Shown: positions 1 through 6,018 of the stretch, in pieces
Layout: every line of letters starts with the position of its first letter
How positions within the stretch are numbered: the first letter of the stretch is position 1
Source of the DNA: Promethearchaeota archaeon
GTDB lineage: Archaea > Asgardarchaeota > Lokiarchaeia > Sigyniarchaeales > SOKP01
Assembly: GCA_030606095.1 (NCBI GenBank)
Contig: JAUWHC010000080.1
Location: 1-8,933, forward strand
DNA: 8,933 bases
Direction of reading: 5' to 3'
The notes under the pieces: model-generated
Told to the model about the DNA's origin: nothing
Databases searched by the model: none
Seen by the model: only the letters and a program-made list of their open reading frames with translations
Position numbers and translations under genes: made by a program

Positions 1-1
1 T

Positions 2-700
2 ATTGCAAATGCATTAGAGCCAATAAAAGTTGTTAAAGCAAATTCAGTTGATCTTTTAATCCCTGCAGAAGCAGAATTTGTATTAGAAGGGCGGGTCTAT
101 TTAGAGGAAAAACACGCTGAAGGGCCTTTTGTCGACTTAACAGAAACTTATGATATTATAAGAGAAGAACCCGTTTTTGAAGTTAAGAAAATAACTCATA
201 GAAAGGACGCAATTTGGCAAGCCTTATTACCTGGTGCGCTTGAGCATAAATTATTGATGGGTATGCCAAGAGAACCAACTATTTTCAATAAAGTGAACGA
301 AACAGGAGTCAAATGCTTAGATGTTAATATAAATCCTGGAGGATGTTCATGGCTACATGCAATTGTACAAATTGATAAAAAGTCAGAAGAAGATGGTAAA
401 AAAGCTATTGATGGTGCATTTATTGGCCATAGTAGTTGTAAGCACATATTTATTGTAGATAAAGATATTGATATTTACGACCCGTTATCTGTGGAATGGG
501 CAATGGCAACTCGCTTTCAAGGTGATGTTAATATAATAGTTAAAGATAAGGAACCCGGAAGTAGTTTAGATCCTAGCGCAGAACTGGGAACGAAAATGAC
601 GACTAAAATGGGATTTGATTTAACAAAACCACTTGTGACTAAAGGAAAGAGCTTTGATAGAGCTGATTTCCCAAGAGTAGATTTGAATAAATATTTTTAA
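2..700 (+). CDS. UbiD-family decarboxylase, probable anhydromevalonate phosphate decarboxylase (C-terminal part)
   Basis: Open frame from base 2 to the TAA at 698-700; the 5' part lies outside the window, leaving 232 residues of a family usually about 420-450 long. UbiD-family enzymes decarboxylate alpha,beta-unsaturated acids using prenylated FMN. Seen here is EGPFVD (codons 119-136), the family's E-G-P-F-G-D/E motif, with the two acidic residues (positions of Glu277 and Glu282 in Aspergillus Fdc1) kept and the Gly replaced by Val. The C-terminal stretch IYDPLSVEWAMATRFQ, followed by GSSLDPSA, is also typical. The catalytic Arg (Arg173 in Fdc1) would lie upstream of the window. It is directly followed by both phosphomevalonate dehydratase subunits, and ubiX lies nearby. 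From this context I infer the trans-anhydromevalonate 5-phosphate to isopentenyl phosphate step rather than ubiquinone or aromatic-acid chemistry. Family certain; substrate from context. Confidence 0.9.
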   Translation: MANALEPIKVVKANSVDLLIPAEAEFVLEGRVYLEEKHAEGPFVDLTETYDIIREEPVFEVKKITHRKDAIWQALLPGALEHKLLMGMPREPTIFNKVNETGVKCLDVNINPGGCSWLHAIVQIDKKSEEDGKKAIDGAFIGHSSCKHIFIVDKDIDIYDPLSVEWAMATRFQGDVNIIVKDKEPGSSLDPSAELGTKMTTKMGFDLTKPLVTKGKSFDRADFPRVDLNKYF

Positions 701-712
701 TACAAAGCAATT

Positions 713-717
713 GAGGG
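713..717 (+). promoter_or_regulatory. Shine-Dalgarno site that favours the ATG at 720
   Basis: GAGGG lies only 2 bases before ATG 720. A longer reading from TTG 711 would put this SD inside the gene and leave TTG 711 with no SD of its own. The spacing is short, but the ATG start also gives the N-terminus expected for aconitase-X proteins. Confidence 0.5.
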
Positions 718-719
718 TT

Positions 720-1913
720 ATGAGATTAGAACAAATAGAAAAAGATATGCTTAACGGAAAGCATGGAAAGTCCGCCCAGAAATCCATGGAAATATTAACT
801 ACATTAGGCGAAATATTTGGTGCTGAATGTATGGTTGATGTTCACGGAGTTCAAATAGCAGGAGTTTCCTATGCTAATCTTGGCGAAGCGGGGTTGGAAT
901 TCTTAAACGAAATGGCAGAAGATGGGAAGGTCAGAGTTTTAACTACTTTAAATCCCGCAGGAATGGATCGCGAAAATTGGCGAGCGTTAGGAATAGACGA
1001 AGAATTTTTTAAAAATCAGAATCGAGCTATAGATGCTTTTGCAAAAATGGGAATAATTACAACATGTTCTTGTACACCGTATTTAATTGGAAACGCACCT
1101 CATTATGGACAACACATTGCTTGGGCCGAAAGTAGCGCTGTTTGTTATTCCAACTCCGTTATTGGAGCTCGGACGAATCGAGAGGGGGGCCCAAGCGCTT
1201 TAGCAGCGGCCTTAACCGGTAAAACGCCTAAATACGGATATCATTTGGACGAGAATCGTCACAGCCAAGTCTTGTTTAAGATAAACGCTTCAGTCAAAGG
1301 TACTGACGAATTTGGCGTGCTGGGAAAATTAATTGGCGATAAACTAGTTGAATTAGGAAAAAAAATCCCTTATATTGTGGGAATTCCTTCCGCTACTGTT
1401 GAAGAGCTTAAGTCTTTTTGCGCTTCCGTCGCTACCTATGGTGGAACAGCATTATTCCATATGGAAAAAATTACTCCTGAGTATAATAAATACACTAAAC
1501 CAAGTGAAATTGTTATTGAAATTGATCAGGAAGATTTAGATAAAACTCGTGCTGAGCTTATTGACGACGATCTTGAGATAGATTTTGTGAGTTTAGGTTG
1601 TCCTCACGCTTCAATTTACGAAATTGCGAAAATTGCAAAATTGTTAGAAGGAAAAAAAGTTAAGAAAGAATTTTGGATTACTACTGCTCGACCTACAAAA
1701 AGAATCGCAGACGAAGCCGGTTATTCTAAAATTATTGAAGATGCTGGAGCAAAATTTGCTGCAGATACCTGTTGCGTCGTGGCTCCAATTAAAGGGCGCT
1801 TCAAGGGAATCATGGTGGATTCAGCAAAGGCGTGTTATTACGGCCGCGCAAAGAATAAATTTAAAGTAAAAATTGGATCAATGGAACAATGCGTTGAGGA
1901 GGCGATTAAATGA
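720..1913 (+). CDS. Phosphomevalonate dehydratase, large subunit (aconitase-X catalytic domain)
   Basis: 397 residues from ATG 720, the usual length for the AcnX large subunit; an in-frame TTG at 711 adds three residues but is less likely. The protein starts MRLEQIEKDMLNG, the family's typical opening. With its small subunit it dehydrates mevalonate 5-phosphate to trans-anhydromevalonate 5-phosphate in the archaeal mevalonate variant. Visible marks are TTCSCTPYLIGNAP with C116 and C118, an Asn-Ser-Val-Ile-Gly-Ala-Arg-Thr-Asn-Arg-Glu-Gly stretch after a WAESSA motif, SLGCPHAS with C294, and DTCCVVAP with C351/C352. These cysteine-bearing motifs are the places to look for Fe-S cluster ligands; I cannot assign the exact ligands from sequence. 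Its stop overlaps the small-subunit start by 4 bases (ATGA). Bacterial AcnX relatives act on hydroxyproline, but the mevalonate neighbours decide the call here. Confidence 0.93.
   Translation: MRLEQIEKDMLNGKHGKSAQKSMEILTTLGEIFGAECMVDVHGVQIAGVSYANLGEAGLEFLNEMAEDGKVRVLTTLNPAGMDRENWRALGIDEEFFKNQNRAIDAFAKMGIITTCSCTPYLIGNAPHYGQHIAWAESSAVCYSNSVIGARTNREGGPSALAAALTGKTPKYGYHLDENRHSQVLFKINASVKGTDEFGVLGKLIGDKLVELGKKIPYIVGIPSATVEELKSFCASVATYGGTALFHMEKITPEYNKYTKPSEIVIEIDQEDLDKTRAELIDDDLEIDFVSLGCPHASIYEIAKIAKLLEGKKVKKEFWITTARPTKRIADEAGYSKIIEDAGAKFAADTCCVVAPIKGRFKGIMVDSAKACYYGRAKNKFKVKIGSMEQCVEEAIK
1896..1902 (+). promoter_or_regulatory. Shine-Dalgarno site of the small dehydratase subunit
   Basis: GAGGAGG lies 7 bases before ATG 1910, inside the end of the large-subunit gene. 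It is a good match to the archaeal anti-SD and supports coupled translation across the ATGA overlap at 1910-1913. Confidence 0.75.
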
Positions 1914-2299
1914 AGCTAGAAGGAAGAAAAATCTATAAAGGAATTGCTGAGGCAGAAGCGATAGTAACTAAAGATGGGATTTCATTTTATGGTGGCATAG
2001 ATCCTGACACCGGTATAGTTGTTGAGGTTGGGCACGATCTTGAAGGACAATCTATTACAGGAAAAGTTTTAGTCTTTCCGACTGGTAAAGGCTCGACTGT
2101 AGGGTCGTACACGATGTACAGGATGAAGAAAAATAGTATGGCTCCAGCAGCGATTGTGAACGAAAGAATCGATACTATAATAGCAGTGGGTTGTATAATT
2201 AGTGAAATTCCCTGTGTAGATAAAATTGATATCAATTGTATTAAAACTGGACAAATTGTTATTGTTAATGGTTCAAAAGGTATTGTGGAGGTGAAATGA
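1910..2299 (+). CDS. Phosphomevalonate dehydratase, small subunit (aconitase-X swivel domain)
   Basis: 129 residues, the normal size for the separate AcnX small subunit of archaea (fused to the large one in many bacteria). The swivel-domain signature is clear: FYGGIDPDTG (26-35), HDLEGQSITGKVLVFPTGKGSTVGSY (42-67 region) and IPCVDKI (100-106). Ser62 in GKGST is at the position of the conserved serine regarded as catalytic in the AcnX/aconitase superfamily. The start is fixed by a strong SD and by the 4-base overlap with the large subunit, fitting 1:1 production of a heterodimer. The TGA at 2297-2299 in turn overlaps an ATG at 2296, the apparent start of mevalonate kinase. Confidence 0.93.
   Translation: MKLEGRKIYKGIAEAEAIVTKDGISFYGGIDPDTGIVVEVGHDLEGQSITGKVLVFPTGKGSTVGSYTMYRMKKNSMAPAAIVNERIDTIIAVGCIISEIPCVDKIDINCIKTGQIVIVNGSKGIVEVK
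2287..2294 (+). promoter_or_regulatory. Perfect Shine-Dalgarno upstream of mevalonate kinase
   Basis: GGAGGTGA is a full-length match to the archaeal SD consensus. It sits 4 bases (counted from GGAGG) before ATG 2296, which overlaps the preceding TGA as ATGA, as at the previous junction. This marks the original MVK start, although that ATG reads into a stop after nine codons in the sequence as given. Confidence 0.7.
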
Positions 2300-2375
2300 A
2301 CGGGAACTGGAAAAGGATATGGTAAGACCATTCTTTTTGGCGAAATTTACTTCCTATTTCGGCAGTAGACGCAAT
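2296..2375 (+). other. mvk: Disrupted 5' end of mevalonate kinase (conserved N-terminus split over three frames)
   Basis: ATG 2296 reads M-N-G, then must slip by one base near 2305. From 2306 the adjacent frame reads TGKGYGKTILFGE up to 2344, the conserved start of this MVK group, but runs into TAG at 2366. The frame that continues as HFVVFGLPAIAS starts at CAT 2376. Joining GAA 2344 directly to CAT 2376 restores the expected FGEHFVVFGLPAIAS, so 31 bases (2345-2375) look inserted. An inverted repeat, CGAAAT (2341-2346) with ATTTCG (2356-2361), loop of 9, spans the left edge. No bulge-helix-bulge intron shape could be drawn. Without 1 + 31 bases the gene would encode 312 residues, a normal MVK length. 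It could be a real lesion, an assembly error, or unusual decoding. Confidence 0.75.
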
Positions 2376-3266
2376 CATTTTGTAGTTTTTGGTCTTCCCG
2401 CTATTGCTTCGGCATTAGGTTCCTATACAACCGCAGATATTAAAGTAGTTAATGGACAAAACTGGACTGTTGACGATCAGAGGCCCGCTACACCGGGTTA
2501 TAAAAAAAAGAAATATGATGAGGCAATGCAATCTATTCAAAATATAATCGATTATTTAAAAATAGATACAGAGCATCAAAAACTTGAAATTACATTTACA
2601 GGAAATTTAATTGCTGCAAGTGGAGTTGGCGCTTCTGCTGCTCAATGCACATCTCTCGCTCGTGCACTCAACGATAGCTTTAATCTAAAGTTAGACGATG
2701 AAAAAATAAACGGGGCTGCCTACGAAGGAGAGAAAGCTTATCACGGAACCCCTTCTGGTATTGATAACACTGCTTCAACTTATGGTGGATTGATTTGGTT
2801 TGTGAAAAATTTAAGTGGTGGAAAAAATACGATGGACTTCCTTCAATCGCCAAAAAAGATGCCCTTGATAATCGCAAATTCAGGAATAACAGCTTCAACA
2901 ACGGAAGTAGTTGCTGATGTTAAGCGTTTAAAGGAAACTAATTCAGAAGAATTTGAGAAGATACTAAATGAATATAAGGTTCTATCAGAAAAAGCAAGAA
3001 AAGCCTTACTTGAAGGTGATATTGCCACTATAGGCAAATTAATGAATCAAAACCATGTATTACTTCAGAAAATCACAGTTTCAGGAGAAATAAATGATAA
3101 ATTGGTGGAAATAGCACTAAAAAATAGAGCGATTGGAGCTAAAATGACGGGGACGGGTCGAGGTGGTTTAGTAATCGCTTTAGCAGAAAATGAAGAAATA
3201 CAAGAATCTATCGCCAAGGCTATCGAAAAAGAAGGCTATGACGCCTGGAAAACAATGATAGGATGA
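2319..3266 (+). CDS. mvk: Mevalonate kinase (GHMP kinase family), body of the gene with abnormal N-terminus
   Basis: As written, the open frame from ATG 2319 gives 315 residues. The first 19 or so (MVRPFFLAKFTSYFGSRRN) match nothing expected and lack the GKTILFGE segment, which is encoded just upstream in another frame. From NHFVVFGLPAIAS onward it is a good MVK: GHMP motif ASGVGASAA (100-108) in the ATP phosphate-binding loop, GTPSGIDN (143-150) with Asp149 as likely catalytic base, LMNQNHVLLQKITVS, and the third GHMP motif AKMTGTGRGG (274-283). MVK phosphorylates mevalonate to mevalonate 5-phosphate, the substrate of the dehydratase encoded immediately upstream. If the N-terminus is truly as given, the lost Lys and ATP-loop residues would probably abolish activity. 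ATG 2319 has no convincing SD. Confidence 0.85.
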   Translation: MVRPFFLAKFTSYFGSRRNHFVVFGLPAIASALGSYTTADIKVVNGQNWTVDDQRPATPGYKKKKYDEAMQSIQNIIDYLKIDTEHQKLEITFTGNLIAASGVGASAAQCTSLARALNDSFNLKLDDEKINGAAYEGEKAYHGTPSGIDNTASTYGGLIWFVKNLSGGKNTMDFLQSPKKMPLIIANSGITASTTEVVADVKRLKETNSEEFEKILNEYKVLSEKARKALLEGDIATIGKLMNQNHVLLQKITVSGEINDKLVEIALKNRAIGAKMTGTGRGGLVIALAENEEIQESIAKAIEKEGYDAWKTMIG

Positions 3267-3279
3267 GTGTTAATTAAAA

Positions 3280-5181
3280 TTGAATAGTAAAGAAATATTT
3301 CTGTTGAAATTGGGTGGAAGTTTATTAACTGATAAAAATATTCCTTTTTCTATCAGAGAAGAAGTTGTAAAAAGCGCAATTCAACAAATTATTGATGCTA
3401 ATAAAAAATTAATCTTAATCCATGGAGGAGGTTCCTTTGGACACCCGATTGCTAAAAAATATAACATTTCTCAAGGAATTAATATTTCTATTAAAAATCA
3501 GATATTTGGGCTAACTGAAACGCACGAAGCGATGATTAAATTCAATTCGCAAATAATTGAAGAATTTTTAGAAAAAAAATATCCGGCTCTTTCCATTCAA
3601 CCTTCAAGTATTTTTATCAAACGCTTAAACGAGATTTCTTTTGAATCTATTAAGCCAATTGAAATTTCGCTTGATCTTGGAATTCTACCCGTTTTATATG
3701 GAGATGTTATTCTTGATAAAGAAGGCAATTTTTCAATAATTTCTGGAGATCGCATAATTTTAGAATTGTGTAAAAACTTGAAAAAATATAACATTTCTAA
3801 AGTTATTTTTGCTATTGAAAAAGATGGAATTTTTGTTGAAGAAATTGAAAATGATAAAAAAATTATAAAATTAGCATCAGAAATTAGTCTTGATGAGTTA
3901 GATAAAAATAAATTAGCCGATTTAGGAAATAAGATTGATGTTACGGGAGGTATTAGAGGAAAACTTCACGCGATTAAAGAAATTTGTCGATTAAATATTC
4001 CAGTTCAGGTTATAAACGGTATAACGGACGGTAACATCTTTAAGGCCTTAAACAATCAAAAATTAATCTGTACGAGCATTAATGGAATTTATGACGAAAA
4101 AAGGCAATCAGAGATTTACATGAGAAAGTTAGAACATCTAAAGATTCCAATCATATCTAATGTTCAACACATAAAAAATTATTTTGATGACATAAAATTA
4201 ATTCATCATTCGCTTCCGGAAGTCGAATTAGATGATATTGACATCGCAACAATGTTTTTTAATAAAAAGATTTCCGCTCCAATTTGTATTTCTGCTATAA
4301 CTGGTGGGCATCCAATCTCTAAAGCAATAAATAGAATTTTAGCTAAAGCCGCAGAAGAAGAAAACATCGTAATGAGCGTAGGAAGTCAACGCATAGGCTT
4401 GGAAGACCCCTCTACCATTGAGTCTTTTGAGATTGTTCGTGAAGTTGCGCCTAACATTCCGATAATTGGAAATATAGGAATCGGCCAAATCAATTCTTCC
4501 ACCTTTAAAAAAGAAGATTTTATTGAATGTATTGAAATGGTAGAAGCAGATGTAATGGCTATTCATTTTAATGCTTTACACGAATTAGTCCAAAGCAACG
4601 GAAACATATCCTACAAAAATTTCTATGAAAAATTTCAAAAAATTCGAAAAGAAATTAACATTCCAATAATCGCAAAAGAAGTAGGAACTGGCTTCAATAA
4701 GGATTTAGCCTTGAGTCTTGACTCACTAGGTTTCGATGGATTTGATGTCGGAGGCACTGGAGGTACTAGTTTTGCTGCAATTGAATCTCACCGTGATAAT
4801 TTTAGTTTTGAAAAATATACGAGAAGCCTCGCAGATTCTTTTAGAGAATGGGGTATCCCCACACCTCTAACCATTCTTTATGTAAGAGAAGTTACTAAAA
4901 AAATGATTATAGCCACTGGTGGACTAAGGAATGGAATAGATATTGCTAAAAGCATCGCATTAGGTGCTGATATCGGAGGATTTGCTTATAAATTTCTATT
5001 ATCCGCTTGGAAAGATTACAATAACAACACTTTTATTCATACAATTAAAGAAATAAAAACATTGAAAGACGAGTTGCGTTCTTCCTTATGGTTAACGAAT
5101 ATAACAAACTTAAAAAAACTTAAGGGCAATAAGGACAAGCGAGTCCTGCTTGGAGAACTATATCAATGGGTAAATCAATAG
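3280..5181 (+). CDS. Fused isopentenyl phosphate kinase / type II isopentenyl-diphosphate isomerase
   Basis: One 633-residue frame from TTG 3280 (no in-frame ATG upstream; SD weak). Residues 1 to about 268 are an amino-acid-kinase-fold IPK: KLGGSLLTDK (10-19), HGGGSFGH (48-55) with His55 at the place of the catalytic His60 of the Methanocaldococcus enzyme, SGDRII, and DVTGGIRGK (220-228). Residues about 275-633 are a complete FMN-dependent IDI-2: RKLEH (282-286), SAITGG (338-343), VGSQR, NIGIGQI, HFNALHE (429-435), KEVGTGF with Lys466, VGGTGGTS (490-497) and TGGLRNG. It would turn isopentenyl phosphate into IPP and then DMAPP in one polypeptide. The linker is only a few residues. Odd: His434 where IDI-2 has Gln, and an A6 run at the junction that could hide a split into two genes. 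Domain calls certain; fusion as given is probable. Confidence 0.9.
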   Translation: MNSKEIFLLKLGGSLLTDKNIPFSIREEVVKSAIQQIIDANKKLILIHGGGSFGHPIAKKYNISQGINISIKNQIFGLTETHEAMIKFNSQIIEEFLEKKYPALSIQPSSIFIKRLNEISFESIKPIEISLDLGILPVLYGDVILDKEGNFSIISGDRIILELCKNLKKYNISKVIFAIEKDGIFVEEIENDKKIIKLASEISLDELDKNKLADLGNKIDVTGGIRGKLHAIKEICRLNIPVQVINGITDGNIFKALNNQKLICTSINGIYDEKRQSEIYMRKLEHLKIPIISNVQHIKNYFDDIKLIHHSLPEVELDDIDIATMFFNKKISAPICISAITGGHPISKAINRILAKAAEEENIVMSVGSQRIGLEDPSTIESFEIVREVAPNIPIIGNIGIGQINSSTFKKEDFIECIEMVEADVMAIHFNALHELVQSNGNISYKNFYEKFQKIRKEINIPIIAKEVGTGFNKDLALSLDSLGFDGFDVGGTGGTSFAAIESHRDNFSFEKYTRSLADSFREWGIPTPLTILYVREVTKKMIIATGGLRNGIDIAKSIALGADIGGFAYKFLLSAWKDYNNNTFIHTIKEIKTLKDELRSSLWLTNITNLKKLKGNKDKRVLLGELYQWVNQ

Positions 5182-5729
5182 CTCCCCCATCTCTTTATCC
5201 CGCTTTCAATACCTATTTGATCAAGTATTCTTCCCACGAAATATTGATTTAGTTCATTGATATTTTTAGGTTTAATATAATAAGAAGGAATTGGTGGCGC
5301 GATTATAACTCCCAATCTTGATAGCTTTAGCATATTTTCAAGGTGAATCGCGCTAAAAGGAGTTTCTCGAACTACTAAGATGAGTTTTCTTCGTTCTTTA
5401 ATTGTTACATCTGCGGCTCTGGTTATTAAGTTATCTGCATAACCATTAGCAATAGAAGCCAAGGTTTTCATCGAGCATGGAATAATTACCATTGCATCAA
5501 TTTTATAAGAACCACTGGCGGGGTTTGCCGTTAAATCATTAACATCGTAATATTTTGTTGATAGATCAATTATATCATTTAGCTTATAATCAGTTTCAAT
5601 GTCAATGATTTTCTCAGCTACTCTTGATATTATTAATTCGGTTACAACTTCTTTTTTCTTCAGTTGTTGTAGCAAGATAATCGCTAGGTTAGCACCACTA
5701 GCACCCGTAATACTAACTAACAAAACCAA
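5175..5729 (-). CDS. ubiX: Flavin prenyltransferase UbiX
   Basis: 184 residues, a normal length, from TTG 5729; GGTGA (5740-5736 on this strand) lies 6 bases upstream, and the protein opens MVLLVSITGASGA as the family should. It joins a dimethylallyl group to FMN to make prenylated FMN, the cofactor of UbiD enzymes. Motifs are GASG (9-12), PCSMKTLA (84-91), DNLITRAADV (99-108), KERR (111-114), RETP (121-124) and GRILD (166-170). Arg104, Lys111, Arg121, Glu122, Tyr151 and Arg167 keep the spacing of the active-site residues I recall for Pseudomonas UbiX (R122, K129, R139, E140, Y169, R185). It runs against the mevalonate run and overlaps the end of the IPK-IDI2 frame by 7 bases (5175-5181). The link to the upstream UbiD gene is functional: the decarboxylase needs its product, and its own donor (DMAP) derives from this pathway. 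Confidence 0.95.
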   Translation of the reverse strand: MVLLVSITGASGANLAIILLQQLKKKEVVTELIISRVAEKIIDIETDYKLNDIIDLSTKYYDVNDLTANPASGSYKIDAMVIIPCSMKTLASIANGYADNLITRAADVTIKERRKLILVVRETPFSAIHLENMLKLSRLGVIIAPPIPSYYIKPKNINELNQYFVGRILDQIGIESGIKRWGSY

Positions 5730-5784
5730 AATTTTTCACCACTCGAGTTTAGGGTGTTTTAATTAATTATTAATTATTCTTTAA

Positions 5785-5793
5785 TTATATATA
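5785..5793 (-). promoter_or_regulatory. Possible TATA box for ubiX
   Basis: Minus strand TATATATAA, preceded by purine-rich TAAGAAC as a weak BRE. Initiation about 25 bases downstream would fall near 5763, leaving a leader of roughly 35 bases that includes the GGTGA ribosome site. The region is very AT-rich, so this is only a candidate. Confidence 0.35.
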
Positions 5794-5963
5794 GTTCTTA
5801 TCTATTTTTCTTCACGTTATGGTAAAACAATTGTTGATGAAAAAGTTAATGGAATTAATAAAAAGTTAAATTGGGATGGTTCATTTAGTTAATAAAATAT
5901 TAATTACTTTAGTTTAATTCATCTTATTTAAGAAATTATACATCAACTTAATGCAAATATTTT

Positions 5964-5970
5964 GAGGAGA
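5964..5970 (+). promoter_or_regulatory. Shine-Dalgarno upstream of TBP
   Basis: GAGGAGA ends 6 bases before ATT 5977, which is in the TBP frame, and 10 before GTG 5981, which is not. TTG 6019 is 48 bases away and has no SD of its own. The site therefore suggests that TBP translation begins near 5977. Confidence 0.5.
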
Positions 5971-6018
5971 TAAAATATTAGTGGAGAAAACCTTGATGAT
6001 AAGCTTATAATTCGAGAT

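Larger units (their letters stand above)
5730..5976. promoter_or_regulatory. AT-rich divergent control region between ubiX and TBP
   Basis: No convincing gene in these 247 bases. The left part (about 5757-5800) is almost pure A/T and holds a TATA-like element usable by ubiX. For TBP, TATA-like stretches lie around 5891-5902 and 5933-5942, but none stands out. AAAAAGTTAA occurs twice, at 5840-5849 and 5860-5869, exactly 20 bases apart (about two helical turns), as a pair of protein-binding sites might. A strong SD, GAGGAGA, is at 5964-5970. Confidence 0.5.

Noticed and set aside
711..719. TTG 711 as the start of the large dehydratase subunit.
   Set aside because: It would place the SD inside the gene; ATG 720 gives the typical family N-terminus.
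2300..2302. ACG as a non-standard start for mevalonate kinase, 8 bases after GGAGG.
   Set aside because: It would explain the first frame shift, but ACG starts are very rare, ATG 2296 repeats the ATGA overlap of the previous junction, and the second disruption would remain.
1987..2331. Open frames on the minus strand across the small dehydratase subunit.
   Set aside because: They lie antisense to a clearly conserved gene, have repetitive hydrophobic composition and no recognisable domain.
2345..2375. The 31 extra bases in MVK as an archaeal bulge-helix-bulge intron.
   Set aside because: The intron start would have to pair with the beginning of the downstream exon to form the 4-bp central helix between two 3-base bulges. 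The bases around 2345 and 2376 do not allow this.
5819..5869. 16-residue small ORF (ATG to TAA) in the ubiX-TBP gap.
   Set aside because: No ribosome site, Lys/Leu/Met composition expected by chance in A/T-rich DNA, and it overlaps the direct repeat.
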